A stretch of DNA of 14,456 bases from Chitinophagaceae bacterium UBA3961 (lineage in GTDB: Bacteria; Bacteroidota; Bacteroidia; Chitinophagales; Chitinophagaceae), in assembly GCA_002385265.1 (NCBI GenBank), contig DGDD01000024.1:1-14456 (forward strand). Direction: 5' to 3'. The notes below the pieces were generated by a model. That model made no database searches. It worked only from the letters and a program-made list of their open reading frames with translations, and was not told the DNA's origin. Positions 7,340 through 14,456 of this stretch are shown here, one piece after another. Positions within the stretch are counted from its first letter, which is position 1; every line of letters begins with the position of its first letter. The translations under genes and the position numbers were made by a program.

Positions 7340-8578
7340 ATGAGCACAATGGAGTTACATCCTTTGATTGGTTCACCGGAGGCAGCCGCTTCAGGATACA
7401 CACATCCGAACGATTACGGCTACTACGGCGATTTTGGCGGCGCCTACATTCCTGAAATGTTGCACCGCAATGTGGAAGAATTGCAGGCCCAATATTTAGA
7501 GATCATGAGTGATCCCGCGTTCAATGCTGCTTTCCGCAGTTTGTTGAAAGACTATGTGGGTAGGCCTACACCGCTTTATCATGCGGCTCGATTGAGTAAG
7601 CAGGTAGGAGCAAAGGTCTATTTGAAACGCGAAGACCTCTGCCATACCGGTGCGCATAAAATCAACAATACCATCGGACAAATTCTGTTAGCAGAACGAT
7701 TGGGAAAGAAGCGCATCATTGCCGAAACCGGTGCCGGTCAACACGGCGTTGCAACCGCAACGGTATGTGCCCTGAAAGGAATTGAGTGCATAGTGTACAT
7801 GGGTGAGAAAGACATCGAGCGTCAAGCCCCCAACGTAGCGCGTATGCGCATGCTTGGAGCAAAAGTAGTACCTGCTACCAGCGGTAGTAAAACGTTGAAA
7901 GATGCGACCAATGAAGCCATTCGTGATTGGATCAACAATCCGAATGATACCCATTATATTATTGGAAGTGTGGTAGGACCGCATCCTTATCCGGATATGG
8001 TGGCTCGTTTCCAAAGTGTGATCAGTGAAGAAACCCGTATTCAATTGAAAGAACAAACCGGTTCTGAATTACCCAACTATGTAATTGCTTGTGTGGGTGG
8101 TGGAAGCAACGCTGCCGGAGCCTTTTATCATTTCTTGGATGAATTGTCGGTAAAACTGGTAGCAGTAGAAGCAGCCGGTCACGGTGTTCACTCAGGCATG
8201 AGTGCAGCTACTACTGCATTAGGAAAACCCGGAATTCTTCATGGCAGCAAGAGCATTCTCATGCAAACGGAAGACGGTCAGGTGGTGGAACCACACAGCA
8301 TTTCAGCCGGATTGGATTATCCCGGCATCGGTCCTTTGCATGCGCATTTGTTTGCAAGCGGAAGAGGGATTTTCATGAGTGCCACCGATGAAGAGGCTTT
8401 GCGATCTGCTTTCGAAGTAAGCAAATTGGAAGGTATTATTCCGGCATTGGAAACAGCACACGCTTTTTCAGCTTTGAAAGAATTGAAATTTAATGCGAAC
8501 GATACTGTTGTACTTTGTTTGAGTGGTAGAGGCGATAAAGACCTCGCTACTTATATGAATGCAATGGGCCCTCAATAA
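7340..8578 (+). CDS. trpB: tryptophan synthase beta chain
   Basis: TrpB joins indole and serine to make tryptophan in a PLP-dependent reaction, in complex with TrpA. The product has 412 residues. Lys107 in [15 protein letters not shown] binds PLP as the Schiff base. Glu129 in [13 protein letters not shown] is the catalytic acid. The PLP-phosphate loop GGGSN is at 253-257, and SGRGDKD at 395-401 is the C-terminal cofactor-contact motif. The N-terminus has the conserved [12 protein letters not shown] stretch. These features mark TrpB1, the normal TrpA-partnered form, rather than TrpB2. The trpA start lies 9 nt downstream. Confidence 0.98.
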   Translation: MSTMELHPLIGSPEAAASGYTHPNDYGYYGDFGGAYIPEMLHRNVEELQAQYLEIMSDPAFNAAFRSLLKDYVGRPTPLYHAARLSKQVGAKVYLKREDLCHTGAHKINNTIGQILLAERLGKKRIIAETGAGQHGVATATVCALKGIECIVYMGEKDIERQAPNVARMRMLGAKVVPATSGSKTLKDATNEAIRDWINNPNDTHYIIGSVVGPHPYPDMVARFQSVISEETRIQLKEQTGSELPNYVIACVGGGSNAAGAFYHFLDELSVKLVAVEAAGHGVHSGMSAATTALGKPGILHGSKSILMQTEDGQVVEPHSISAGLDYPGIGPLHAHLFASGRGIFMSATDEEALRSAFEVSKLEGIIPALETAHAFSALKELKFNANDTVVLCLSGRGDKDLATYMNAMGPQ

Positions 8579-8587
8579 TTGACGAAT

Positions 8588-9358
8588 ATGAGTATTATCA
8601 AGGATTTATTCAATAGGAAGAAAGAACGCGTGCTGAACGTGTATTGCACTGCCGGTTTTCCGGAGCTCAATAGTACCATCCCTGTGATGAAAGCATTGGA
8701 AGCTTCCGGAGCAGATTTGATAGAATTGGGCATGCCTTACAGCGATCCCTTGGCCGATGGTCCCGTTATTCAACAAAGCGGATTGAAAGCATTGGCCAAT
8801 GGAATGACCATTGCTGTACTGTTCGATCAATTGAAGGAGATGAGAAAGAGTGTGAGCGTTCCTGTTATATTGATGGGTTATATGAATCCGGTTTTGCAAT
8901 ATGGTTTTGAAGCCTTTTGCCAAAAAGCGGCTGAAGTAGGAGTGGATGGATTGATTCTGCCTGACCTACCCGAATACGAATTCGAAACTATGTACGGCGC
9001 CATCATTAAGAAGTACGGACTAGACTTCATCTTTCTAGTTACACCCGAAACTTCTGAAAAGCGCATCAAGAAATTAGATCAATTAAGCACCGGTTTTTTA
9101 TACGCGGTGTCCAGTTCTTCTACTACAGGATCTGATAAAAATATGACGGATGTATCGGCTTATTTGAAGCGCTTACAAAGTTATCAACTGCAAAATCCGG
9201 TTTTGGTTGGATTTGGAATCAAAGACAAAGCCAGTTTCGATGCGGCTTGTGCGCATGCTTCGGGAGCCATTATTGGTACGGCGTATATCAAAGCATTGGA
9301 GTCTGGTACTAATGTGGAGACCACAACTGCTGCCTTTTTAAATCAAGTGTTACAATAA
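8588..9358 (+). CDS. trpA: tryptophan synthase alpha chain
   Basis: TrpA cleaves indole-3-glycerol phosphate to indole, which is channelled to TrpB. The ATG at 8588 is chosen. A longer reading from the TTG at 8579 would abut the trpB stop but adds only MTN. From the ATG the product has 256 residues. Catalytic Glu46 in LIELGMPYSDPLADG and Asp57 in the same segment fit the family spacing (both 11 less than E. coli numbering). Other conserved stretches are MGYMNPVLQYG, GLILPDLP, FLVTPETS, YAVSSSSTTG and VLVGFGI. It is the last trp gene. hisH begins 8 nt later with no terminator between, so transcription probably continues into the his genes. Confidence 0.97.
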   Translation: MSIIKDLFNRKKERVLNVYCTAGFPELNSTIPVMKALEASGADLIELGMPYSDPLADGPVIQQSGLKALANGMTIAVLFDQLKEMRKSVSVPVILMGYMNPVLQYGFEAFCQKAAEVGVDGLILPDLPEYEFETMYGAIIKKYGLDFIFLVTPETSEKRIKKLDQLSTGFLYAVSSSSTTGSDKNMTDVSAYLKRLQSYQLQNPVLVGFGIKDKASFDAACAHASGAIIGTAYIKALESGTNVETTTAAFLNQVLQ

Positions 9359-9366
9359 ATAGAATC

Positions 9367-9966
9367 GTGAGTATCGTCATTATAAAATACAACGCAGGAA
9401 ACATTCAATCGGTTTTGTACGCCCTTGAGCGCATCGGTGCTGAGGCTACTGTGACGGATGATCCGGCCGCTATTCGTGCTGCTTCGAAAGTGATTTTCCC
9501 GGGAGTAGGGGAAGCCAGCAGTGCGATGGCTTACTTAAAAGAACGAAAGCTGGATGAATTGATTCTTTCCTTAAAGCAACCCGTACTTGGTATTTGTTTG
9601 GGAATGCAATTGATGTGTTCTTACAGCGAAGAAAACGATACGCCTTGTCTTGGTATTTTTGAAGAGAAGGTATTGCGGTTTCAACAACCCGAGCAAGGTG
9701 CTGCTGTGAAGATTCCTCAAATTGGTTGGAACAATATCTACGATTTGAAAACGGCGTTGTTTTCAGAAGTGAAAGAAGAATCCTACTGTTATTTCGTTCA
9801 CAGTTATTATGCTGCATTGGGTGCGCATACCATTGCCACTACTGATTATACCAAGGCCTATAGCGCCGGTTTGCACCGTGATAATTTCTACGGCGTTCAA
9901 TTTCACCCCGAGAAGAGTGCACAAGTAGGCGAGCAGATTTTGAAAAATTTCATCAATCTTATTTAA
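9367..9966 (+). CDS. hisH: imidazole glycerol phosphate synthase, glutamine amidotransferase subunit
   Basis: HisH produces ammonia from glutamine for HisF, in the step that yields imidazole glycerol phosphate and AICAR. The product has 199 residues. The triad is intact: Cys77 in LGICLGMQL, with His180 and Glu182 in GVQFHPEKS. The N-terminal YNAGNIQSV and PGVGEA segments are typical of HisH and separate it from TrpG. The start is a GTG at 9367, eight nt after trpA, consistent with the family's usual MSIVIIKY-type N-terminus. Its position directly behind trpA marks the junction between the trp and his parts of the series. hisA follows after 3 nt. Confidence 0.96.
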   Translation: MSIVIIKYNAGNIQSVLYALERIGAEATVTDDPAAIRAASKVIFPGVGEASSAMAYLKERKLDELILSLKQPVLGICLGMQLMCSYSEENDTPCLGIFEEKVLRFQQPEQGAAVKIPQIGWNNIYDLKTALFSEVKEESYCYFVHSYYAALGAHTIATTDYTKAYSAGLHRDNFYGVQFHPEKSAQVGEQILKNFINLI

Positions 9967-9969
9967 GAC

Positions 9970-10686
9970 ATGGAGATCATTCCCGCTATTGATATTATTG
10001 AAGGCAAATGTGTTCGTTTAACGGAAGGCGATTACAGTCAGAAGAAAATATACAACGAACATCCACTGGAAGTGGCCAAACAATTTGAAGACGTTGGATT
10101 GAAGCGCTTGCATTTGGTTGACTTGGATGGTGCAAAAGCAGGTGCGGTGAAGAACTGGAAAGTGCTGGAAAGCATTGCTTCTAAAACAAGTTTAGTGATT
10201 GATTTTGGCGGAGGCATTAAGCAAGAAAAAGATGTGAGCATTGTATTCGATAGCGGTGCTGCATTGGCCACTGTTGGAAGTGTGGCAGTAAAAGACAAAG
10301 ACAGTTTCTTGAGTTGGATGAAGAAATTTGGAGCCGATAAATTCTTATTAGGAGCCGATGTAAAGAATGAGAAGATTGCTGTGGGCGGTTGGTTGGAAAC
10401 GACCAATGTGTGGATCTATGATTTTATTGAGCAGTACATGGAAGAAGGAGTGAAGCAATTGTTTTGTACAGACGTTAGCAAAGATGGTAAACTGGAAGGC
10501 CCTTCTTTGAAATTGTACGAAGCCATTTTGGAGCGATTCGATAAGCTACATTTCATTGCCAGCGGCGGCGTGAGCAATATGAAAGATCTAGAAGATTTGA
10601 GAGCCATTGGTTGTGCCGGCGCAATTGTTGGAAAAGCCATCTATGAAAACAGAATCAGTTTAGACGACTTAAAGCAATTCAATTAA
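9970..10686 (+). CDS. hisA: ProFAR isomerase (HisA)
   Basis: HisA isomerises ProFAR to PRFAR, an Amadori rearrangement like that of TrpF but on a histidine intermediate. The product is a 238-residue TIM barrel. Catalytic Asp8 in [14 protein letters not shown] and Asp130 in [16 protein letters not shown] are present, along with [14 protein letters not shown] around 166-179. The two phosphate-binding loops appear as DFGGGIK near 78-84 and [11 protein letters not shown] near 197-207. The gene sits 3 nt after hisH and 1 nt before hisF. It looks like a normal HisA, with no sign of the dual PriA form, in keeping with a separate trpF nearby. Confidence 0.96.
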   Translation: MEIIPAIDIIEGKCVRLTEGDYSQKKIYNEHPLEVAKQFEDVGLKRLHLVDLDGAKAGAVKNWKVLESIASKTSLVIDFGGGIKQEKDVSIVFDSGAALATVGSVAVKDKDSFLSWMKKFGADKFLLGADVKNEKIAVGGWLETTNVWIYDFIEQYMEEGVKQLFCTDVSKDGKLEGPSLKLYEAILERFDKLHFIASGGVSNMKDLEDLRAIGCAGAIVGKAIYENRISLDDLKQFN

Positions 10687-10687
10687 T

Positions 10688-11470
10688 ATGAGCGAGCAAG
10701 TGATGAAGAGAGGATTGACCAAGCGCATTATACCTTGTTTGGATATCAAGGATGGTCGCACGGTAAAAGGTACCAATTTCGTGGACCTTCGAGATGCCGG
10801 CGATCCGGTAGAGCTAGGGGCCCTGTATGCGGCTCAAGGAGCCGATGAATTGGTGTTCCTCGATATTACCGCAACCGTTGAAAAACGCAAAACATTGGCG
10901 GAGCTGGTCAATAAGATCTCGCATCACATCAATATTCCTTTCACGGTAGGTGGAGGCATCAGCAGTGTTGAAAATGTAAAGGAACTATTAGGAAATGGAG
11001 CAGATAAAATTTCTGTGAACACGGCGGCTTTCAATCGCCCTCAATTGATCGCGGAGCTAGAGAAAGAATTCGGAAGTCAGTGTGTGGTACTGGCCATTGA
11101 TACCAAGAAGGAAGAAGACGGCGAATGGTATGTGTATTTGCATGGTGGCAGAACCAAGACCAATACCAAATGCGTTGATTGGGCCAAACAGGCTGTGGGA
11201 CTGGGTGCCGGAGAAATTCTTCTCACTTCTATGAACCACGATGGAACCAAGGCTGGTTTTGCGTTGGACATTACCAAAACCTTGAGCGAGCTGTTGTCGG
11301 TGCCGGTGATCGCTTCCGGCGGAGGGGGTAAAATGGAGCATTTTGAAACCGTTTTCAACGAAGCCCAAGCCGATGCAGCCCTGGCAGCCAGCATCTTTCA
11401 CTTTAAAGAAATTGCAATTCCGGATTTAAAGCGATATTTGTACGAACATCAAATACCCGTTCGAATATGA
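10688..11470 (+). CDS. hisF: imidazole glycerol phosphate synthase, cyclase subunit
   Basis: HisF combines PRFAR with ammonia from HisH to make imidazole glycerol phosphate and AICAR. The product has 260 residues. Catalytic Asp19 in [16 protein letters not shown] and Asp138 in VLAIDTKK correspond to the two essential aspartates of the family. TVGGGIS near 86-92 and IASGGGG are phosphate-binding loops. The ATG at 10688 lies one nt after the hisA stop; an ATG at codon 6 (10703) would give the more usual short N-terminus, so the true start is uncertain. The TGA stop overlaps the start of a small membrane ORF in the sequence ATGA. Confidence 0.97.
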   Translation: MSEQVMKRGLTKRIIPCLDIKDGRTVKGTNFVDLRDAGDPVELGALYAAQGADELVFLDITATVEKRKTLAELVNKISHHINIPFTVGGGISSVENVKELLGNGADKISVNTAAFNRPQLIAELEKEFGSQCVVLAIDTKKEEDGEWYVYLHGGRTKTNTKCVDWAKQAVGLGAGEILLTSMNHDGTKAGFALDITKTLSELLSVPVIASGGGGKMEHFETVFNEAQADAALAASIFHFKEIAIPDLKRYLYEHQIPVRI

Positions 11471-11592
11471 GTATCGGAGCCACCCGTTTCATAACCATCA
11501 CTTTGATAACAATCATTACAGCGGTTTTGTACTTTATGCGTCAAGAACAACGCAAAAGACGTAAAAATAAAAACGGGCCCGATTTACCTTAG
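11467..11592 (+). CDS. 41-residue single-pass membrane protein, unrecognised
   Basis: A short ORF begins with ATG at 11467, overlapping the hisF stop by the ATGA arrangement, and ends with TAG at 11590-11592. The product has 41 residues. A short N-terminus (MSIGATR) is followed by one hydrophobic segment, [17 protein letters not shown], at about 8-24. A strongly basic tail, [13 protein letters not shown], follows and ends in PDLP. The positive-inside rule predicts a single membrane helix with a cytoplasmic C-terminus. The overlap with hisF and the 31-nt distance to hisIE suggest co-expression with the his genes. I do not recognise a family and assign no function. The coupled start and clean membrane layout argue for a real gene, but codon-level conservation would be needed to be sure. 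Confidence 0.6.
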   Translation: MSIGATRFITITLITIITAVLYFMRQEQRKRRKNKNGPDLP

Positions 11593-11623
11593 TACTTGCT
11601 TTCAAAGCATCAAGTTTCCAAAC

Positions 11624-12226
11624 ATGAAAATCGATTATAAAAAATATTCCGACGGACTTGTTCCTGCCATCATTCAGGATGCCAATACTTCCAAAGTGTT
11701 GATGCTAGGTTTCATGAACGAAGAAGCCGTGAACAAAACCACCGAACTCGGTAAAGTCACTTTTTTCAGCCGTTCTAAAAATAGACTCTGGACAAAAGGA
11801 GAGGAGAGTGGTCATTTTTTAGAGTTTGTATCGCTTCAAGTTGACTGCGATAACGACACCCTTCTCATAAAAGTCATTCCTCACGGTCCCACTTGTCATA
11901 CCGGCGCCGACACCTGTTGGAATGAAACCAATAAACCCGATCATTTCCTATACCATTTGGAGTCAGTGATTGAACAGCGCAAAACCGGTGGCGACGAAAA
12001 ATCGTATGTAAGATCACTGTTTGCAAAAGGAATCAATAAAATAGCCCAAAAGGTTGGAGAAGAAGCAGTTGAGGTAGTGATTGAGGCAAAAGACAACAAT
12101 GAAGACTTGTTTTTGAATGAGTCTGCCGACCTGCTCTTCCATTATTTGCTTTTACTTAACACAAAAGGATATAATTTAGACCGCGTTTTAGACGTCTTAA
12201 AAGAGCGTCACAAGCCGAAACCATAA
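11624..12226 (+). CDS. hisIE: bifunctional phosphoribosyl-AMP cyclohydrolase / phosphoribosyl-ATP pyrophosphatase
   Basis: This enzyme carries out steps two and three of histidine synthesis: the HisE domain removes pyrophosphate from PR-ATP and the HisI domain opens the adenine ring of PR-AMP. The product has 200 residues, the usual size for the fused enzyme. The N-terminal HisI domain (about 1-105) has the metal site: Asp74, Asp76 and Asp78 in DCDND with Cys75, plus Cys91-His92 and Cys98 in GPTCHTGADTCW. The C-terminal HisE domain (about 110-195) has KVGEEAVEVVIEAK at 143-156 and ESADLLFH at 166-173. The gene lies 31 nt after the small membrane ORF. TACCTTAG at 11585-11592 is one base off the TAnnTTTG consensus but lacks an upstream partner, so I do not call a promoter. 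Confidence 0.97.
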   Translation: MKIDYKKYSDGLVPAIIQDANTSKVLMLGFMNEEAVNKTTELGKVTFFSRSKNRLWTKGEESGHFLEFVSLQVDCDNDTLLIKVIPHGPTCHTGADTCWNETNKPDHFLYHLESVIEQRKTGGDEKSYVRSLFAKGINKIAQKVGEEAVEVVIEAKDNNEDLFLNESADLLFHYLLLLNTKGYNLDRVLDVLKERHKPKP

Positions 12227-12232
12227 AATAAT

Positions 12233-13330
12233 ATGAAAAAGTTTTTCCTTCTAGTATTTCTTGCGCCTGTTTTCGCATTTGGTCAAACCAAGCCGGCAAC
12301 CGGCTTTTCTATCTCAGGTACCATCAAAGGTCTGGCAGAGAATGAAATAGTGACTTTAACCGATGCAAACAATCCAACCGATACGCTTGCTTCCGGTAAA
12401 GTGAAAGGCGGTGTATTTGTATTGAAAGGAAAAATTGAAGAGCCCAATTTACACAACCTCAATTTTCACAATCATGAAAAGAAGGCCTTATTGTTTATTG
12501 GGAATGAAACGATGACCGTGAAAGGCGATGTGGCCAATCTTCAGAAAATTTCAGTCACAGGGTCTTCTATTCACAGTGACTTCTCTTCTTTCCAAAACTT
12601 ATTCAATCCTTTGTTTCAAAAGCTTTCCACTTTGAATCAAAAGATTTCTTCTATGCCTTCTATCAATCGTAATGATACCTTGATGATTCAATATGAGTCT
12701 GTATACAATACGGTTCAGCGTTCCATTGATTCATTTTCTGTATTGAAAAAGAATTCGCCCATTGGTGTATTCACGTTGTTGGTGACCAGTGAAATGGAGC
12801 AAGATGTAAATAAATTGGAAGCTCGTTTCAATAAAATGGCGCCAAAATACCAAGAAGGTTTTTATGGAAAGATTTTGAAAGGACAGATTGAAGATGCGAA
12901 GTTCGGAGCGGTTGGAACAGCGGCCATTGAATTTGAACAAGCAGATACCAGTGGAAAAATGATCGCGCTTTCTTCTTTGAGAGGCAAATATGTTTTGATT
13001 GATTTTTGGGCAAGTTGGTGCAAACCTTGTCGTATGGAGAATCCCAACGTTGTTACTGCATACAATAAATTCAAGAATAAAAACTTCACCGTTTTAGGCG
13101 TTTCCTTGGATCGTTCTAAAAACGATTGGTTGGCGGCAATTGCAGCTGATGGACTTACATGGACACAAGTAAGCGACCTCAAATACTGGAACAATGAAGC
13201 CGCTCAGAAATACCGCATTCAAAGCATTCCTCAGAACTACCTCATCGATCCCAATGGTAAAATTGTAGGCAAGAATTTACGCGGTCCTGAATTGCAGGCG
13301 AAGTTGTGTGAGTTGTTGGGATGCGAATAG
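12233..13330 (+). CDS. exported thiol-disulfide oxidoreductase, TlpA-like, with N-terminal DUF4369-like domain
   Basis: The product has 365 residues and a clear signal peptide (MKKFFLLVFLAPVFAFG, cleavage probably before Gln18), so it acts in the periplasm or cell envelope. Residues about 25-110 fit the DUF4369 domain found ahead of thioredoxin folds in Bacteroidota. A mainly helical, Ser/Asn/Lys-rich linker spans about 111-225. The C-terminal thioredoxin-like domain (about 230-365) has the redox motif WCKPC (Cys263, Cys266) in IDFWASWCKPCRMENP and the cis-proline at Pro333 in QSIPQNYLID. Two further Cys lie at 359 and 364. Such proteins reduce or resolve disulfides of exported proteins; the partner is unknown. 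It starts 6 nt after hisIE, so it is probably transcribed with the his genes even though no metabolic link to them is evident. It is the last gene of the series. Confidence 0.9.
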   Translation: MKKFFLLVFLAPVFAFGQTKPATGFSISGTIKGLAENEIVTLTDANNPTDTLASGKVKGGVFVLKGKIEEPNLHNLNFHNHEKKALLFIGNETMTVKGDVANLQKISVTGSSIHSDFSSFQNLFNPLFQKLSTLNQKISSMPSINRNDTLMIQYESVYNTVQRSIDSFSVLKKNSPIGVFTLLVTSEMEQDVNKLEARFNKMAPKYQEGFYGKILKGQIEDAKFGAVGTAAIEFEQADTSGKMIALSSLRGKYVLIDFWASWCKPCRMENPNVVTAYNKFKNKNFTVLGVSLDRSKNDWLAAIAADGLTWTQVSDLKYWNNEAAQKYRIQSIPQNYLIDPNGKIVGKNLRGPELQAKLCELLGCE

Positions 13331-13333
13331 TTG

Positions 13334-13489
13334 TAGGCTTTAGGCCTTAGGTAATTAGGCATTGCGCTTTTGTACCAACAATTAGCACGAGATAAAAAAT
13401 TAATTGATAGCGCAATTCAAAGCGAAAGTCTTTGATGCATGAGCGATTTACCTATGGGCCAAGGCCTAAAGCCTAACACCTAAAGCCTA
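13334..13489. repeat. nested inverted repeats in the convergent intergenic region
   Basis: TAGGCTTTAGGCCTT (13334-13348) is perfectly complementary to AAGGCCTAAAGCCTA (13461-13475). Inside this, TAGGTAA (13348-13354) matches TTACCTA (13448-13454), and ATTGCGC (13361-13367) matches GCGCAAT (13410-13416). The whole unit can therefore fold as an extended hairpin. CCTAAAGCCTA is repeated directly at 13465-13475 and 13479-13489, the second copy just touching the pdxJ stop region. The element fills the 156-nt gap between the convergent thioredoxin-like gene and pdxJ, contains no gene that I can see, and may end transcription from both sides. The TTTAGGC-type wording suggests a dispersed intergenic repeat family. 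Confidence 0.7.
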
Positions 13490-14215
13490 GATTACTCCCT
13501 CCGCTCCTCTCTTATAAATCTGCACTGTATTCTCCAATCCCAAATACAGCGCATCGCAGATGAGTGCATGACCGATGCTTACTTCATCGATCCAGGGAAT
13601 GTGGTGGCAGAAATAGCCAAGGTTTTCGCGGTCTAAGTCGTGACCGGCATTCAATCCCAAACCCAATTCTTTGGCAACAATGGCTGCTTGTTTATAGGGA
13701 GCCAATGCTTCTTCTTTTTTTCCGCTAGCAAAGATGCGCGCATAGGCTTCGGTGTACAATTCAATTCGATCGGTGCCTGTGGTGGCGGCGGCTCTTACCA
13801 TTTCATCAACGGGATCGCAGAAGATGGAAGTGCGAATACCGGCACTCTTAAACAAAGCGATCATTTCTTTTAAATAGTCTTGATGCTTAATGGTATCCCA
13901 TCCATGATCGGAAGTTAATTGTCCTTCTGCATCCGGAACCAGGGTTACCTGATGTGGTTTTGTTTCCAAAACCAGGTCAATGAATTTCTGCTCGCGGCAA
14001 TTGCCTTCTATATTGAACTCTGTAGTAATAATAGATTTGATGGCACGCACATCGCTGTAACGAATATGACGTTCATCCGGACGCGGATGAACCGTTACTC
14101 CTGCTGCTCCAAAACGCTGCACATCTTTCGCTACTTGCAACACATCCGGATTGTTTCCTCCTCTGCTATTTCTCAGTGTTGCGATCTTGTTGATATTTAC
14201 TGATAGTTTCGCCAT
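13487..14215 (-). CDS. pdxJ: pyridoxine 5'-phosphate synthase
   Basis: PdxJ condenses 1-deoxyxylulose 5-phosphate with 3-amino-2-oxopropyl phosphate to give pyridoxine 5'-phosphate, the last ring-forming step of the DXP-dependent vitamin B6 route. The product has 242 residues, a normal length. Conserved features are VNINKIATLRNSRGG at 6-20, TVHPRPDERHIR at 41-52 with His43, Arg45 and His50, the catalytic Glu70 in FNIEG, NAGHDL at 189-194 with His192, and SIGHALI at 213-219. The NINK in place of the proteobacterial NIDH is, as I recall, normal for Bacteroidota. It converges on the trp-his series and is transcribed separately. B6 supplies the PLP used by TrpB, but no regulatory link is visible. 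Confidence 0.97.
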   Translation of the reverse strand: MAKLSVNINKIATLRNSRGGNNPDVLQVAKDVQRFGAAGVTVHPRPDERHIRYSDVRAIKSIITTEFNIEGNCREQKFIDLVLETKPHQVTLVPDAEGQLTSDHGWDTIKHQDYLKEMIALFKSAGIRTSIFCDPVDEMVRAAATTGTDRIELYTEAYARIFASGKKEEALAPYKQAAIVAKELGLGLNAGHDLDRENLGYFCHHIPWIDEVSIGHALICDALYLGLENTVQIYKRGAEGVI

Positions 14216-14219
14216 GGCG

Positions 14220-14227
14220 CAAAGTTA
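14220..14227 (-). promoter_or_regulatory. -7 promoter element of pdxJ
   Basis: Read on the minus strand, TAACTTTG is an exact match to the Bacteroidota -7 consensus TAnnTTTG. It ends only 4 nt before the pdxJ ATG, so the transcript would start at or next to the start codon and be leaderless or nearly so. A CTTG 17 nt further upstream could be an approximate -33 element, slightly closer than the usual spacing. The exact consensus match and position support the call. Confidence 0.55.
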
Positions 14228-14280
14228 GGAAAATATGAAGATTCCAAGGGAAGGGGCTTTTCTATATTACAGGAGTAGTG

Positions 14281-14322
14281 GTTTAGTTTTTTAGTGATTT
14301 AGTTCTTAAGTTAGCACTGAAT
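14281..14322. repeat. 42-bp direct repeat, copy 1
   Basis: This copy begins GTTTAGTTTTTTAGTGATTT and matches the copy at 14392-14433 at 36 of 42 positions by eye, without gaps. It is itself built of loose TTTAGTT units (TTTAG, TTTTTTAG, ATTTAG, TTAG). It lies in the AT-rich region upstream of pdxJ, 14228-14456, where I see no gene. Such TTTAGTT-rich strings look like a dispersed low-complexity intergenic repeat. Confidence 0.7.
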
Positions 14323-14391
14323 TCGCTTCTTGACAATAAACGTAATCCTACACCTAATCTCATCAATCATTCTAATCCTAGCACAGAAGTT

Positions 14392-14433
14392 GTTTAGTTT
14401 TTAAGTTATTCAGTTCTTTAGTTAGCCCTAAAT
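14392..14433. repeat. 42-bp direct repeat, copy 2
   Basis: This is the second copy of the repeat at 14281-14322, beginning GTTTAGTTTTTAAGTTATTC, with six mismatches. The 69-bp spacer holds no gene but has two occurrences of the short string TAATCCTA (14343-14350 and 14372-14379). The repeat may continue as a longer array beyond the right edge of the window. Confidence 0.7.
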
Positions 14434-14456
14434 AAAATTCAAAGCATTAAACGAAA

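Noticed and set aside
8579..9358. Longer trpA reading from the TTG at 8579
   Set aside because: The ATG at 8588 gives the usual family N-terminus and length; the TTG adds only three residues.
9340..9400. Possible His-rich leader or attenuator before hisH
   Set aside because: The gap after trpA is only 8 nt, with no run of His codons and no hairpin with a T-tract.
11585..11592. TACCTTAG as an internal promoter for hisIE
   Set aside because: It is one base off the -7 consensus and no TTTG lies at the right distance upstream; not enough to call.
13640..14203. Two plus-strand ORFs opposite pdxJ
   Set aside because: Both are antisense frames of a fully conserved pdxJ and resemble no known protein.
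14281..14456. CRISPR array
   Set aside because: There are only two imperfect 42-bp copies of low-complexity sequence with a 69-bp spacer and no cas genes, unlike the regular repeats and spacers of CRISPR.
1..14456. tRNA or rRNA genes, insertion sequences
   Set aside because: I looked for cloverleaf-like segments, rRNA signatures and transposase motifs on both strands by eye and saw none.

Overview
The window looks like chromosomal DNA from a member of the Bacteroidota, most likely a Chitinophagaceae-type bacterium. The placement is inferred from: an RHS protein of the style common in that family (DHLGNVR and YYPFG motifs); a thioredoxin-fold protein with an N-terminal DUF4369-like domain; start regions without clear Shine-Dalgarno sequences; and a TAnnTTTG-type promoter element in front of pdxJ.

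Region by region. (1) 3-2440: the 3' end of a large RHS-repeat protein that starts before the window. It ends in a probable HELGH zinc-metallopeptidase domain. A small secreted protein follows 11 nt later (effector/immunity-like layout), then a perfect 20-bp palindrome. (2) 2441-2660: a minus-strand gene remnant resembling the C-terminus of an XRE-type regulator, then the probable promoter of the next operon. (3) 2661-2779: a classical tryptophan attenuator. It has a 19-codon leader peptide with three consecutive Trp codons, an antiterminator strand and an intrinsic terminator. The leader peptide is too short to appear in ordinary gene calls. (4) 2809-13330: one tightly packed plus-strand gene series, trpE-trpG-trpD-trpC-trpF-trpB-trpA-hisH-hisA-hisF-(41-codon membrane ORF)-hisIE-(TlpA/DUF4369 thioredoxin-like protein). 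(5) 13331-13486: a convergent intergenic region with nested inverted repeats. (6) 13487-14215: pdxJ on the minus strand, with a promoter that nearly abuts its start codon. (7) 14228-14456: no gene seen; two 42-bp imperfect direct repeats.

How the genes work together. All seven polypeptides for chorismate to tryptophan are present (TrpE/TrpG, TrpD, TrpF, TrpC, TrpA/TrpB), and the key catalytic residues I checked are in place. The four his genes form the middle of histidine biosynthesis: HisIE, then HisA, then HisH/HisF. hisG, hisD, hisC and hisB are not in the window. Gaps are short (often under 20 nt, with two ATGA overlaps) and the only intrinsic terminator seen before 13330 is the attenuator. 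The simplest reading is a composite trp-his operon whose distal his genes are also exposed to Trp-dependent attenuation. The attenuator and this coupling are the most interesting features of the window.
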